Shown here piece by piece: positions 7,630 to 16,195 of a stretch of 40,087 nucleotides of DNA. Origin of the DNA: Acidobacteriota bacterium (GTDB lineage Bacteria; Acidobacteriota; Vicinamibacteria; Vicinamibacterales; CAVVIG01); assembly GCA_003222535.1 (NCBI GenBank), contig QHWJ01000209.1, positions 1-40,087 on the forward strand. Direction: 5' to 3'. Position 1 is the first letter of the stretch, and each line of letters begins with the position of its first letter. The notes beneath the pieces were generated by a model, which saw only the letters and a program-made list of their open reading frames with translations, was not told where the DNA came from and made no database searches. A program made the position numbers and the translations under genes.

Positions 7630-10098
7630 GTGGCGAAACGCAGGAAAAGGCCGGACCACTCGCTGTTCGACCAGATCGACACGGCCGGCGCGGGCGAGAC
7701 ATCGACCGGCAGCGAGGCGGCTGTGCGCGGCGCGCTGCTCTCGGGCGGCGGCCACGGACCCGGCAGCACCGCGAACGTCGCGCTGCACGAAGCGGCGCGG
7801 TCGCGCTATCTCAACTACGCGCTCTCGGGCATCACGGCGCGCGCGCTGCCCGACGCCCGCGACGGCCTGAAGCCGGTGCAGCGCCGCATCCTCTTTACGA
7901 TGAGGGAGCAGAGCCTGACCGCCGACGCCAAGCACCGCAAGTGCGCGAAGGTCGTCGGCGACGTCATGGGCAGCTTCCATCCGCACGGCGACTCGGCGCT
8001 CTACGAGACGCTCGTGCGCATGGCGCAGTCCTTTTCGCTGCGTTATCCCCTCGTGGACGGCTCCGGCAACTTCGGATCGCTCGACGGCGACGGCGCGGCG
8101 GCCATGCGGTACACGGAGTGCCGCCTCACGCGCATCAGCGACGAAATGCTCACCGAGATCGAGCAGTCGACCGTACCCTTCCGGCCGAACTACGACGGGA
8201 CGAAGACCGAGCCGGTCGTGCTGCCGGCGCGCGTGCCCAATCTCCTGGTCAACGGCGCCACCGGCATCGCCGTCGGCATGGCCACGAACATTCCGCCGCA
8301 CAATCTGGGCGAGATCTGCACGGCGCTGGTCAAGCTGCTCGACAACGAAGAGCTCAGCAGCGCGCAGTTGTGCCGGTACGTGAAAGGCCCGGACTTCCCA
8401 ACCGGCGGCCAGATCCTCAACTCGCAGGACGAGCTGAAGGAGATCTACAAGACCGGATCGGGATCGATCCGCTTGCGAGGCACCTGGGACATCGGGCCGG
8501 AGACACGGTCGACCAGGACGATCTACATCGACAGCGTGCCCTACACCGTCAACAAGGCGCAGCTCGTCGAGCGGATCGCCGAGATCGTGATCGGCCGGAA
8601 GCTGCCGCAGCTCCTCGACGTGAAGGATCTGTCGACTGAGGACGTGCGCATCGCGATCGAGATGAAGAAGGACGCCGACGAGAAGATGATCATGGCGTAT
8701 CTCTTCAAGCACACGCCGCTGCAGATCAATTTCCCCGTCAACCTGACCTGCCTGGTTCCGACCGAGAGCCCGGACGTCGGCCGCCCCGAGCGTCTCGACC
8801 TCAAGCAGATTCTCTGGCACTTCCTGCATTTCCGCCTCGACGTCGTCACCAGGCGGCTCGAGCACGAGCTCGCGGCGCTCAAGAAGCGCGTCCACCTCCT
8901 CGAAGGCTTCGAAACGGTCTTCGATGCGCTCGACGAGATCATCAGGATGATCCGCAAGTCGGACGGCAAGGCGGACGCCGCGGAAAAGGTCATGGCGCGC
9001 TTCAAGCTCGACGCCGAGCAGACCGACGCCATCCTCGAGCTCAAGATTTACCGGCTGGCGCGCCTGGAAATCCTGATCATCCGCAAGGAGCTCGAAGAGA
9101 AGCGCGGGCGCTCGCGGCAGATCACCGCGCTGCTGAAGGACGAGGCGGGCCGCTGGAAGCTGGTGCGCTCCGAGATCGAGGACGTCAGCGCCCGGTACGG
9201 CGACAAGCGCCGCAGCGCCATCGCGAGCGACAGCGAGGAGCCGGAATACAGACCGGACGACTTCATCGTCGAGGAGGACAACGTCGTCATCGTGTCGCGT
9301 GACGGCTGGGTGAAGCGCCAGAAGGAAGTGAAAGATCTGTCGACGTCCAGGCTGCGCGAGGGCGATGCGGTGCTGGCGGCGTTCGCCGGCAGCACGCGCG
9401 CGAGCTGCGTGTTTTTCTCGAACTTTGGCGTCGCCTACACGAGCCGCATCGTCGACGTGCCGGCGTCCACCGGCTACGGCGAGCCGATTCAGCGGCTCTT
9501 CAAGCTGAAGGACGGCGAGAAGATCGTCGCCGCGCTGAGCCTGGACGCGCGCGTGGCCGGCAACATCATGCCTCCTCCGCCGCGTAAGCCCGGGGCTTCA
9601 GCCGCAGCCGAAGAAGCCATCCCACCGGTCCACGCCATCGCCGTTACAAGCGACGGCTATGCCCTGCGTTTCGGTCTGGACGGCTTCGTCGAGCCGAGCA
9701 CTCGATCGGGACGCCGGTTCGCCCGTCCGTCGGAGGGCGCCGAGGTCCTGGCCGTCGCCAGGCTGACGGGCGGCGAGGTGCTCATCGCGGCCACCGCCGA
9801 GGCCCGGGGCATCCTCTGCCGGGCGGACGAAGTGAACTACCTGTCGGGACCAGGCAAGGGCGTGATCCTCATCAAGCTCGGCGACGACGACCGCGTGCTG
9901 GGCGCCATCGCGTCGAGGGGCGACCGCGATCTGCTGACGGTCGAGACCACCCGCGGCGCGGAGCAGACCATCAGCACCGCGAAGTACGAAGTGACTGGAC
10001 GAGGCGGAAAGGGCCGCGAGCTGCTTCAGCGCGGCCGGTTCACACGGGTGCTGTGGCCCGCGCCGGAAGCGCCCCCACCGCTCCCGGAATTGAGCTAG
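7630..10098 (+). CDS. parC: Type IIA DNA topoisomerase subunit A (topoisomerase IV ParC-like)
   Basis: Breakage-reunion subunit of a type IIA topoisomerase, which decatenates or relaxes DNA as an A2B2 enzyme. The length is 822 residues. An N-terminal extension of about 45 residues, Lys/Arg- then Gly-rich, precedes [32 protein letters not shown]. The HPHGD motif follows, and the catalytic tyrosine lies in AMRYTE at Tyr161. The tower and coiled coil run to about residue 520. The C-terminal third is a beta-propeller-like DNA-wrapping domain without a clear gyrase GQRGG-type box, which argues for ParC over GyrA. The start is GTG7630; nothing further upstream in the frame is family-like. The likely partner, subunit B, is at 24346-26265. 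ParC versus GyrA needs phylogeny. Confidence 0.9.
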   Translation: MAKRRKRPDHSLFDQIDTAGAGETSTGSEAAVRGALLSGGGHGPGSTANVALHEAARSRYLNYALSGITARALPDARDGLKPVQRRILFTMREQSLTADAKHRKCAKVVGDVMGSFHPHGDSALYETLVRMAQSFSLRYPLVDGSGNFGSLDGDGAAAMRYTECRLTRISDEMLTEIEQSTVPFRPNYDGTKTEPVVLPARVPNLLVNGATGIAVGMATNIPPHNLGEICTALVKLLDNEELSSAQLCRYVKGPDFPTGGQILNSQDELKEIYKTGSGSIRLRGTWDIGPETRSTRTIYIDSVPYTVNKAQLVERIAEIVIGRKLPQLLDVKDLSTEDVRIAIEMKKDADEKMIMAYLFKHTPLQINFPVNLTCLVPTESPDVGRPERLDLKQILWHFLHFRLDVVTRRLEHELAALKKRVHLLEGFETVFDALDEIIRMIRKSDGKADAAEKVMARFKLDAEQTDAILELKIYRLARLEILIIRKELEEKRGRSRQITALLKDEAGRWKLVRSEIEDVSARYGDKRRSAIASDSEEPEYRPDDFIVEEDNVVIVSRDGWVKRQKEVKDLSTSRLREGDAVLAAFAGSTRASCVFFSNFGVAYTSRIVDVPASTGYGEPIQRLFKLKDGEKIVAALSLDARVAGNIMPPPPRKPGASAAAEEAIPPVHAIAVTSDGYALRFGLDGFVEPSTRSGRRFARPSEGAEVLAVARLTGGEVLIAATAEARGILCRADEVNYLSGPGKGVILIKLGDDDRVLGAIASRGDRDLLTVETTRGAEQTISTAKYEVTGRGGKGRELLQRGRFTRVLWPAPEAPPPLPELS

Positions 10099-10182
10099 TG
10101 GCTGCTCCGAAGGTCCCACCACTCGGGCTGGTGCCGTGCCCGCGATGTGCCGATAACTCCCATGGCGGGCCATTCGGCCCAC

Positions 10183-10345
10183 CGCTCATCCCGAGCCTGT
10201 CGAACGATGACCCACCTCGGCGGCTCGTCCTTCGACGTCGATATCGTCCTTCGACGTCGATAGATGGAGGGCGAGCCTTTCAGGCGAGCCGCACCGCTCG
10301 CTGAAGCCTCGCTGCGCTGAGCAAACTCAGGATGAGCGGCGCACA
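10183..10345. repeat. Inverted pair of REP-like repeats
   Basis: CCGCTCATCCCGAGCCTGTC (from 10181) and the end of the segment (ACTCAGGATGAGCGGCG, to 10345) are near reverse complements. Between them lie two copies of CGTCCTTCGACGTCGATA. The arrangement resembles a bacterial interspersed mosaic element between the subunit A gene and the TPR peptidase gene. No gene is seen in 10099-10372. Confidence 0.7.
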
Positions 10346-10372
10346 GAAGTGTCAGCCTCGCGAAACTATCGA

Positions 10373-11458
10373 ATGTGGAAACCCCTGCTCGCGTGTGCAG
10401 CCATCGCTTTGGCGTCGATTCCGCTGCACGCTCAGGCGCCGGCGGCCGGCCGGGCCGAAGCTGGTTGGCAGGCCCTTCAAGCTGGCGACGGTGACAGAGC
10501 CGCGGCGGTCTTTCGCGAAGCGCTCACCCGGGATCCACGCGACGCCACGCTGCACTTCGGCGCCGGCGTCGCCGCCCACCTGCTCGGCCTCGAAACGGAT
10601 GCCGTGCAGTCGCTCAGGCGCGCGGTGCAGCTCGAACCGAGATTGATCGCCGCCTCGGCTCTGCTGGGCGAGATCGAGCGCCACGAGGGTAACATCGACG
10701 CCGCCATTCGCACCTACGAACAGGCACTCGCGCGCGCACCCGGGAATCCGTCGTTGCGGGCGCGCCTGGATGAGTGGCGCCACGAGTCGGCGGTGCACGA
10801 TACGCTGGAGCAGTGGAGCGATCACCGGTTCTCGGTGGTGTTCGATGGACAAATAAACCGAACGCTCGGGAAGCGCGGGTTCGACGTGCTCGACGCCGCC
10901 TACTGGCGGATTGGCAGGGCCATCGGCGCCTACCCGTCGGACCGCATCGCCGTCACGCTCTACAGCGAACGGCAGTTCCGCGATATCACGCACGCGCCTG
11001 CCTGGTCGGGCGGCATCTTCGACGGCCGCATTCGCATTCCGGTCAAGGGCGCGGCGCAGGATCTGCCTCAGTTCGATCGTGTGCTCACGCACGAGCTGAC
11101 CCATGCGATGGTGAGCAGCCTGGCGAACCGGGGGGTGCCCGGCTGGCTCCACGAGGGCCTGGCCAGCTATTTCGAGCCACGTGATGCGGCGCTCGCGGGG
11201 CGCCGCCTCAAGGCCTTGGGCGTGGTGATTCCTTTGGCCAATCTGCAGGGTGGCTTCGGCGGTCTTGGCGCGGCAGAGGCGGCTGTCGCCTACGAAGAGA
11301 GCCTCGTCGCCGCCGATGTTCTGGTCCAGCGCCTCGGCACGCACACCGCAATCCTGCTCGAATACATGGGGAAAGGTCAGACATTCGAGGAGAGCCTCAG
11401 CCTCCTTGGAGTCGCTCGGGGTGAATTCGAAAGCGCTCTCATGCGTCGCTTCAGATAG
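10373..11458 (+). CDS. Secreted TPR protein with gluzincin peptidase domain (MA family)
   Basis: Probable zinc metallopeptidase exported to the periplasm. From ATG10373 (MWKPLLACAA) there is a signal peptide ending near HAQAPA. The frame is open a little upstream to GTG10349, but the ATG gives the normal signal length. Residues about 20-135 are TPR-like repeats (AGWQALQAGDGDRAAAVF, then FGAGVAAHLLG). The C-terminal domain carries HELTH at about residue 242, with WLHEGLASYFE about 25 residues later supplying the third ligand. This is the HExxH...E pattern of the peptidase MA / DUF1570-like group. Substrate unknown. The neighbours do not form an operon with it. Confidence 0.82.
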   Translation: MWKPLLACAAIALASIPLHAQAPAAGRAEAGWQALQAGDGDRAAAVFREALTRDPRDATLHFGAGVAAHLLGLETDAVQSLRRAVQLEPRLIAASALLGEIERHEGNIDAAIRTYEQALARAPGNPSLRARLDEWRHESAVHDTLEQWSDHRFSVVFDGQINRTLGKRGFDVLDAAYWRIGRAIGAYPSDRIAVTLYSERQFRDITHAPAWSGGIFDGRIRIPVKGAAQDLPQFDRVLTHELTHAMVSSLANRGVPGWLHEGLASYFEPRDAALAGRRLKALGVVIPLANLQGGFGGLGAAEAAVAYEESLVAADVLVQRLGTHTAILLEYMGKGQTFEESLSLLGVARGEFESALMRRFR

Positions 11459-11463
11459 AGGCA

Positions 11464-11562
11464 TAATGGTCGATGGTCCACCCGGGCTCCGACCCGGCTG
11501 AGCCATCGGGCGACCGGGCCATGGACCGTCAGCCAGCCGCCATCAGCAGCCGTCAGCCATGG
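11464..11562. repeat. ATGGTC/CGTCAGCC word palindrome
   Basis: GGTCGATGGTCCA near the left faces TGGACCGTCAGCC, with further GCCATCAGCAGCCGTCAGCC words. The words fill the gap before the NYN gene and include the ATG at 11559, which is one reason not to use that ATG as the start. Confidence 0.6.
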
Positions 11563-11582
11563 GCTTCATCAAGGAATCCGTT

Positions 11583-12053
11583 TTGTCTCACCAAGACCGC
11601 TTGAACATCGCCGTTTTCATCGACTTCGACAACATCGAGATCGGCGTCAAAACCACGCTCGGCCAGCAGTTCGACGTCGGCATCATCCTCGACGCCATCA
11701 AGGAGCGCGGCGAGGTCGTCACCAAGATCGCCTACGCGGACTGGACGCGCGCCGGCGAGTACAGCCGGCATCTGACGCAGCACGCCATCCGGCTCGTGCA
11801 GCGCAACCTCACCCCCGGCGGCGACAAGAACGGCGCCGACATCAACCTGGCGCTTGATGCGCTCGAGATGGTGTTCACGCACCAGCACATCAACGCGTAC
11901 GTCATCGTCGGAGGCGACAGCGACTTCCTCTCGCTCGTCGAAAAACTCAAGCAGTACGACAAGAAAGTGTTTGTCGTCGGCGGCCGCGCCTTCACCAGCG
12001 TGATCCTGCAGCGGAACTGCCACGAATTCATCGCGTACGAGAACGCGCGCTGA
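11583..12053 (+). CDS. NYN (PIN-like) RNase domain protein, front half of a split NYN-LOTUS gene
   Basis: NYN/LabA-type PIN-like domain expected to bind metal and cleave RNA. Acidic residues lie in AVFIDFDNIE, GGDKNGADINLALDAL and VIVGGDSDF, the usual NYN active-site pattern. TTG11583 is preceded at 7 bases by AAGGA and is preferred over ATG11559, which sits in a word repeat. The frame ends after HEFIAYENAR. In related proteins a linker and then LOTUS/OST-HTH domains follow. Here those domains lie directly downstream in another frame (12050-12964), so the protein is truncated to the catalytic domain of 156 residues unless frameshifting restores it. Confidence 0.85.
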   Translation: MSHQDRLNIAVFIDFDNIEIGVKTTLGQQFDVGIILDAIKERGEVVTKIAYADWTRAGEYSRHLTQHAIRLVQRNLTPGGDKNGADINLALDALEMVFTHQHINAYVIVGGDSDFLSLVEKLKQYDKKVFVVGGRAFTSVILQRNCHEFIAYENAR

Positions 12054-12964
12054 AGATCCTCGCCGATCGCGAGGTCTCGCCGCAGACCGGCCTGCTCAAG
12101 AGCACGCTCCTGCAGCTCGACTCCACGTTCTCCGAGCGCAACTACGGCGCCTCGTCGTTCCTCGATTTCGTCGAGAAGCTGGCGCAATCCGGGTTCGTGC
12201 AGCTGAAGACGTCGGGCCGCAGCGTGATGGTGGAGCTCAACGCGGCCTTCTCCGACGAGAGTGCATCGGGGGCGCCGGCGCTGGCGGCCGAGCCGCCGGC
12301 GGCCGTATCCGCTCCGCGTTACAGCACCCCTCGCCGCAGTGAAGACGGAGGCGGGACCCTCCGGCCTCCGGCCGATGTCGCGCAGATGTTCAGGGCCGCG
12401 GAAGATCAGGCGGCACAGTACGGAGACGAGCCGGCGGCCCCGGTGGAAGGGCGCCCCACTGAAGCGCGCGCGACCGAGAGCGCCGAAGCCGGCGTTCTGC
12501 GCGCCGGCCGAATCCTCGGCGCCGCGACAACCGCGCGCTGGCCGATGTACCTACGCAACGTGAAACAGATCCTCCGCCAGGCCGACGGCGGCTTCGACGA
12601 GCGGCGCTACGGCTTCAGCGGGCTGATGGATCTCCTGAAAGCGTGCCAGCGTGACGGACTCTTGCGGATCGAGCGCGATCGCCGCGGCGGCCTTCGCGTG
12701 TTCCAGGGTGCTTCGTTGCAGCGAGCGGCGCCCCCCGCAGCCGGACCGGGCGAGGTGATCGAGCTGCCCGAGATGGAGTCGATCCCGATCGATACGACGG
12801 CGGAGCTGCTCGGCCGCGCCAAGCCGCGGAAACCCCGCGCGCGGGCACCGCGCCCGGCCCCCGCGACGACGCCGCGGAAGGCCGCCGCGAGGAAACCGGC
12901 AGCGCGGCGGACGCGGAACAAGAAGCCCGCAACGGTCCACGCGAACGACGACACCGAAAACTGA
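12050..12964 (+). pseudogene. LOTUS/OST-HTH half of the split NYN-LOTUS gene, frameshifted
   Basis: Reading frame two from 12050 gives LKILADREVSPQTGLLKST and then LDSTFSERNYGASSFLDFVEKL, a classic OST-HTH/LOTUS domain. It is fused out of frame to the NYN domain. A second LOTUS-like domain follows (MYLRNVKQILRQADGGFDER, then LLKACQRDGLLRI), about 12545-12720. The protein ends in a Lys/Arg/Pro/Ala tail with KPRKPRARAPRP, likely nucleic-acid binding. The first in-frame usual start is GTG12197, inside the first LOTUS domain, so separate translation would give a broken domain. The junction suggests loss of the linker plus a one-base shift. Confidence 0.75.
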
Positions 12965-13501
12965 GGAGCACATGATGACCGGGCGCACGCTGATCGGGCT
13001 CGTGCTTGTGTCGGTGTCTGGTCCGGCGCCGCTACATCGCGTGGTATTCGAAGTACCTGAAGCCGATCAGCAAGAGCTCCCCACAGTAACCTCCTCACAG
13101 TAACCACGAAAGACACGAAACCCGCGAAAGACACGAAACCGGTGAGAACACGAAAACCACGAAAGAAGAAACGCTGAACGCGGAGAACGCAGAGAACCCG
13201 CCAGCCCGATCATGGGATCCCAGGTCCGAACGCTGCGCGGCCGGACGCCCGAGCCGCTGGTACGATCCGCTCGCCTTCCACCCGGCGAGCTTCTCACAAG
13301 ACGGCCGGCAATCCCGCAACGACGCTCCCGGCCGCGGCAGCAGGGACGATCTGCTGCGACAGAACGGCGCGAAGAAATCAGCCAAGGTTAGGCGGCTCGT
13401 ACAACCTTCGGAAGACGACTTGGTCAGTCCTGTGAGCGTCCAAATGTAGATTCTTGGCTGTCGTGCTCGAATCACAGCGTTCCTCAGGAATGGTGGCGTC
13501 G
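12965..13501. other. Gene-poor stretch with repeats and gene debris
   Basis: No convincing gene. At 12974-13090, a short hydrophobic start (GRTLIGLVLVSV) and, in another frame, RRYIAWYSKYLKPISKSSPQ before a stop look like two ends of a small lost membrane protein. Word repeats occupy 13101-13200. GTTAGGC at 13387-13393 matches an integron R' core box and may mark the left edge of the cassette cluster, but no matching left arm is clear. Confidence 0.4.
13101..13200. repeat. CACGAAA word repeat
   Basis: Imperfect tandem ACCACGAAAGACACGAAACC words, followed by AACGCGGAGAACGCAGAGAAC words. The same two word families recur at 17301-17360 (reverse complement) and 27933-28285. Confidence 0.8.
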
Positions 13502-13972
13502 ATGAGATGCATCAAATTGTTAGGAGCGGTCACCGTTCTCGCCGCGCAAATGCTTTCCTTCACAGGCTGCGCCCATCGACGCGCTAGTGCTAGTGCCGCC
13601 CCAAACCGTAAGATCATTTCAACGTATTCTCTGTGGGATGGCATGGGACCGCCGAGCACGGATCGCCAGTTTGCGGCCTTGGGATGCCTGGGAACGCTGA
13701 CCATTTCGAATCTAGATGTGAGTTTTGAGCCCGGCAAGTCGCCCGGGTGCCTGTCACCGATTCATCAGCGGACGATGGGGACGCTCGGATACAGGGAGAT
13801 TCGCGAAATCCGCGTGACACGAAGACCTGAAGTGCTCATCTTCAGAACGGGAACTAATCCGCCAGCCCTGAGAGTGACCGACTGGGTAGGTGCAGAGGAA
13901 TTCCAACGAGTTGTCGCCGCCTTGAAGAAGGCCTATCAGGCCTGGAAGTCACAGCACCGGGATAGGAAATAG
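13502..13972 (+). CDS. Putative lipoprotein with PH-like fold
   Basis: A 156-residue protein from ATG13502 (ATG13490 is possible). The N-terminus MRCIKLLGAVTVLAAQMLSFTGC is a signal peptide with a lipobox-like end. The mature part has alternating strands (LTISNLDVSFEP, REIREIRVTRRP, EVLIFRTG) followed by a C-terminal helix (EEFQRVVAALKKAYQAW). That order resembles a bacterial PH/GRAM domain; this is a fold inference only. Base composition is visibly more A+T-rich than the core genes. It is probably the first cassette gene of the cluster that follows. Confidence 0.6.
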   Translation: MRCIKLLGAVTVLAAQMLSFTGCAHRRASASAAPNRKIISTYSLWDGMGPPSTDRQFAALGCLGTLTISNLDVSFEPGKSPGCLSPIHQRTMGTLGYREIREIRVTRRPEVLIFRTGTNPPALRVTDWVGAEEFQRVVAALKKAYQAWKSQHRDRK

Positions 13973-13987
13973 AGAATCAGCATTCTT

Positions 13988-14107
13988 GGATGACGACCGG
14001 CTCTGCTCGCGACCGTGTGATGCAGGATTCTGTCGCGGGCCTGGTCGTCGCGAGCGGAGTTGGGACGTGCGAATGGCGCAACTTCAGTGAGCCGCCTTGC
14101 GTTAGGC
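13988..14107 (+). repeat. attC-like site A (degenerate)
   Basis: The right end is CAGTGAGCC, a spacer and then GTTAGGC (14101-14107), a consensus R' box. The centre holds a hairpin (CTCTGCTCGCGACC against GGTCGTCGCGAGCGGAG). The left arm is poorly conserved (GGATGAC then GGCTCTGCTC), so only the right half is convincing. Confidence 0.4.
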
Positions 14108-14132
14108 GTACACTCGGAGGCATTCAGTTCTG

Positions 14133-14900
14133 GTGAACCCAATGGCATCGAACCCTGGCGTGGGGCACATCGTCGCGATGGGTGGTGGCGGTTTTTCGAT
14201 GGAGCCGGACAATCCCCTCTTGGACGATTTCGTGCTGTCGCTCTCGCGGCGGCATCCCGCCCGAGTCTGTTTCGTCCCGACCGCCAGTGCTGATTCAGCC
14301 ACCTACATCGTGACCTTCTATCGCGCTTTCAGCGGGAGGTGTTTTCCGACAGATTTGACGCTCTTCGATTCGCCGCTACTCACGCGACGTCCAGCACGAA
14401 GCTCAGAGCTGGCGACATTCGTGGCCGAACAGGATGTCATCTACGTCGGTGGTGGGAGCCCCGCAAACCTGCTTGCCTTGTGGCGGGTCCACGGGTTGGA
14501 CGTCGTGCTTCGGGAGGCTTGGTCAAACGGGATCGTGTTGAGCGGTGTCAGCGCAGGAATGGTCTGTTGGTTCAGCGGCGGGCTCACCGACTCATACGGC
14601 GGACTGGAACGATTGAGCGACGGACTCGCGTTGATAGAGGCGACCGCCTGCCCGCACTATAGCGGGAATGAAGAGCGGCGGCGAACCTATCATCGGGCAG
14701 TCGCTGAGGGGCTCGGATCGGGCTACGCTGCTGACGACGGCGCTGCTCTTCACTTCGCTGGGTCGGCGCTCGTTGAGGTGGTCAGCTCTCGACCCGACGC
14801 GGGCGCATATCGAATCGAGCGTGTAGAAGGACGCGTCGTCGAAACCCGATTACCGGTTCGCTTCTTGGGCGCAGCGGATTCGACGCCCAGGGACGCCTGA
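14133..14900 (+). CDS. Peptidase E-like protein (family S51 type)
   Basis: A class I glutamine-amidotransferase-like hydrolase resembling peptidase E, which cleaves Asp-X dipeptides in the cytoplasm. No signal peptide. MGGGGFSM is the usual N-terminal strand-loop; DVIYVGGGSPANLLALW is the conserved second block. The nucleophile elbow SGVSAGM places the catalytic serine at residue 140, followed by CWFSGGLTDSYG. CPHYSGNEERR and GYAADDGAALHF complete the family pattern. GGAGG ends 12 bases before GTG14133 and 21 before ATG14142; I use GTG. The gene starts 26 bases after the R' box of site A, and its stop lies inside site B, as in integron cassettes. Confidence 0.85.
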   Translation: MNPMASNPGVGHIVAMGGGGFSMEPDNPLLDDFVLSLSRRHPARVCFVPTASADSATYIVTFYRAFSGRCFPTDLTLFDSPLLTRRPARSSELATFVAEQDVIYVGGGSPANLLALWRVHGLDVVLREAWSNGIVLSGVSAGMVCWFSGGLTDSYGGLERLSDGLALIEATACPHYSGNEERRRTYHRAVAEGLGSGYAADDGAALHFAGSALVEVVSSRPDAGAYRIERVEGRVVETRLPVRFLGAADSTPRDA

Positions 14901-14967
14901 CACGCGTTGCACCAGTCGGCCGCGTGCGACCACGAGCGGCTGCTGGTGAACGCTTTCCGTGGTAGCC
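14895..14967 (+). repeat. attC-like site B
   Basis: R'' is GCCTGAC (14895-14901) and contains the TGA stop of the peptidase E-like gene. The left arm GCGTTGCACCAG (14904-14915) pairs with CTGGTGAACGC (14943-14953), leaving one unpaired G at 14909. The R' candidate GGTAGCC is degenerate. Confidence 0.6.
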
Positions 14968-14981
14968 GGCGACATCACGCG

Positions 14982-15010
14982 GCCCAACCCCGCGTTGCAC
15001 CCGGCGGCCG
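14982..15010 (+). repeat. attC-like half-site B2
   Basis: GCCCAAC (14982-14988) followed by GCGTTGCACCCGG matches the left half of an attC site. A GCGGCCGC pair lies just downstream (at about 15004-15036). No good right arm is found; CGGGTTAGCG near 15070 may be a decayed one. Confidence 0.45.
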
Positions 15011-15145
15011 CTGGTGCGATCGTGCGCGGCCGCTTAGACAAGCCCCATGCGCGACAACCAGCGGGTTAGCGTCAGAACGACTTCCGCGATTGGAAGTACC
15101 AGCAGCTTTGAACTCGTATCATCAGGAAACCGCTGTTCTGCAAGA

Positions 15146-15586
15146 ATGACCGCCGATGACCGGAACCTTCAGCTTGCGCGGATTTTCGCCATCGCCTCAT
15201 GTCTGTGCGCAAGTGTCTGCGTTGGCTGCGGCGGTCATCCCACTGAGCCGAGCCAGCTCACGCTCGGCCAGGCCTTCGAGCTGCGCCCCGGGACCTCGGC
15301 GATTCTGCGGGACGGACTGAACGTCAGGTTCGAAGGTGTGAGGTCTGATTCGCGGTGTCCGATGGACGCGCTTTGCGTCTGGGCGGGTGACGCCATCATT
15401 ACGGTGTGGTTGTCGCGACCGGCCGGCAGACAGGTCGGGCGCGAGTTGCATACCGATCCCAGCGGCTCGGAAGCATCGTATCTGGGATACGTGATCAAGC
15501 TGGTGGCGCTCGCGCCGTATCCGCGATCGGATCGGCAGATACGGCCGGATGATTACGTGGCGATTCTCACTGTCGACGCGAGGTGA
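15146..15586 (+). CDS. Small secreted lipoprotein of unknown function
   Basis: A 146-residue protein from ATG15146 with an N-terminal hydrophobic segment ending CVGCGG, a probable lipobox with a short Pro/Ser linker. The mature part is beta-rich. It contains LGQAFELRPGTSAILRDGL, then a conserved-looking block with two cysteines (SRCPMDALCVWAGDA), then VIKLVALAPYPRSDRQIRP and YVAILTV. The look is of a single compact beta-sandwich with one likely disulfide. I recall similar small proteins in Acidobacteriota but assign no function. It lies between attC-like half-sites and reads as a cassette gene. Confidence 0.7.
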   Translation: MTADDRNLQLARIFAIASCLCASVCVGCGGHPTEPSQLTLGQAFELRPGTSAILRDGLNVRFEGVRSDSRCPMDALCVWAGDAIITVWLSRPAGRQVGRELHTDPSGSEASYLGYVIKLVALAPYPRSDRQIRPDDYVAILTVDAR

Positions 15587-15610
15587 GATGAGGTCTCGCG
15601 CGTAAGCCGT

Positions 15611-15631
15611 GTGACAACACGTTGCACCAGG
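15611..15631 (+). repeat. attC-like half-site C
   Basis: GTGACAAC followed by ACGTTGCACCAG repeats the left arm of site B almost exactly (GTTGCACCAG identical). No right arm follows. Instead the sequence runs into a RelE fragment, so the site appears cut by a deletion. Confidence 0.45.
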
Positions 15632-15649
15632 AGACTTCGGGGTCTGAGC

Positions 15650-15784
15650 CAGCCTCAGTACCGCCTGCGACTGGACGACATCAGGGTGTTTGATGACGTT
15701 ACAGAAACGCAAGTCCAAGTCCTCGCCGTCGTCACGAAAGCCGACGCCCAAGCATGGCTCAACGAGCAACGGACGAACCCGGAC
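15650..15784 (+). pseudogene. RelE/ParE-type toxin C-terminal fragment
   Basis: The frame reads PQYRLRLDDIRVFDDV, then VQVLAVVTKADAQAWL. This is the last two strands and helix of a RelE-fold toxin. The N-terminal half is missing, its place being taken by half-site C, and the frame then runs on without the normal stop. It is most likely dead. Confidence 0.6.
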
Positions 15785-15882
15785 AAAAGATCACGGCCGA
15801 CGAGATGCGCGCTCTGCGGCTCAAGCCTCACACGTTTGATGGAGACTGGAACTACACGATCGAGCCACGCAAGGCGACTTGA
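15754..15882 (+). CDS. Small ORF between the RelE and PhyH fragments
   Basis: A 42-residue frame (MAQRATDEPGQKI start) with an LKPHTF block and WNYTIEPR near the end. It overlaps the RelE fragment and its stop overlaps the next start as TGATG (15880-15884), which would allow coupling. It may be an antitoxin remnant or a transposase end; WNYTI-like ends occur in some ISAzo13-type transposases. I do not recognise it firmly. Confidence 0.3.
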   Translation: MAQRATDEPGQKITADEMRALRLKPHTFDGDWNYTIEPRKAT

Positions 15883-16106
15883 TGTCTTATACGGGCGGGT
15901 TGCTCACCCACGACGAGATTCAGCGGCTGGCCGCCGTCGTCACGCCCGTCGCGTGTATGGCTTCGGCAGGCGGGGTTGTCGCGATGCGGCCGTTAGTAGT
16001 CCACGCCTCGTCGAAAGCGAGCGACAACCAGCCACGCCGCGTCCTGCACATCGAGTACGCGACTTCCGTTCACCTTGGCGCGGGCCTCGAGCTGGCCGTA
16101 GGCTGA
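15882..16106 (+). pseudogene. Phytanoyl-CoA dioxygenase (PhyH)-like C-terminal fragment
   Basis: A 74-residue frame. AGGVVAMRPLVVHASSKASDN and PRRVLHIEYA match the end of the PhyH Fe(II)/2-oxoglutarate dioxygenase fold. The histidine in VHASS would be the distal iron ligand, and the arginine in PRRVLH would bind 2-oxoglutarate. The HxD pair and most of the barrel are missing, so it cannot be an active enzyme. The TGA stop lies inside the R'' box of attC-like site D. Confidence 0.6.
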
Positions 16107-16173
16107 CAAGCTTTGCAGCCGACGGCGGCTGGCGCGAGAATGAGCCGGCGCGGCTGAAATCTTGCTGTTAGGC
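16101..16173 (+). repeat. attC-like site D (best complete site)
   Basis: R'' GGCTGAC (16101-16107) contains the upstream stop codon. The left arm TTTGCAGCCG (16112-16121) pairs with CGGCTGAAA (16151-16159), with one unpaired G at 16115. After a 7-base spacer comes a perfect R' box, GTTAGGC (16167-16173). At 73 bases, the size and layout are those of an integron attC site. Confidence 0.7.
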
Positions 16174-16195
16174 CGACGAAGGCGATGACAAGCGA

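Noticed and set aside
12974-13090. Small membrane protein gene
   Set aside because: Two family-like ends lie in different frames and together give too little sequence to name; treated as debris.
13310-13393. Further attC site ending in GTTAGGC at 13387
   Set aside because: The R' box is perfect but no matching left arm with R'' or extrahelical base was found, so it is mentioned only as a possible cassette edge.
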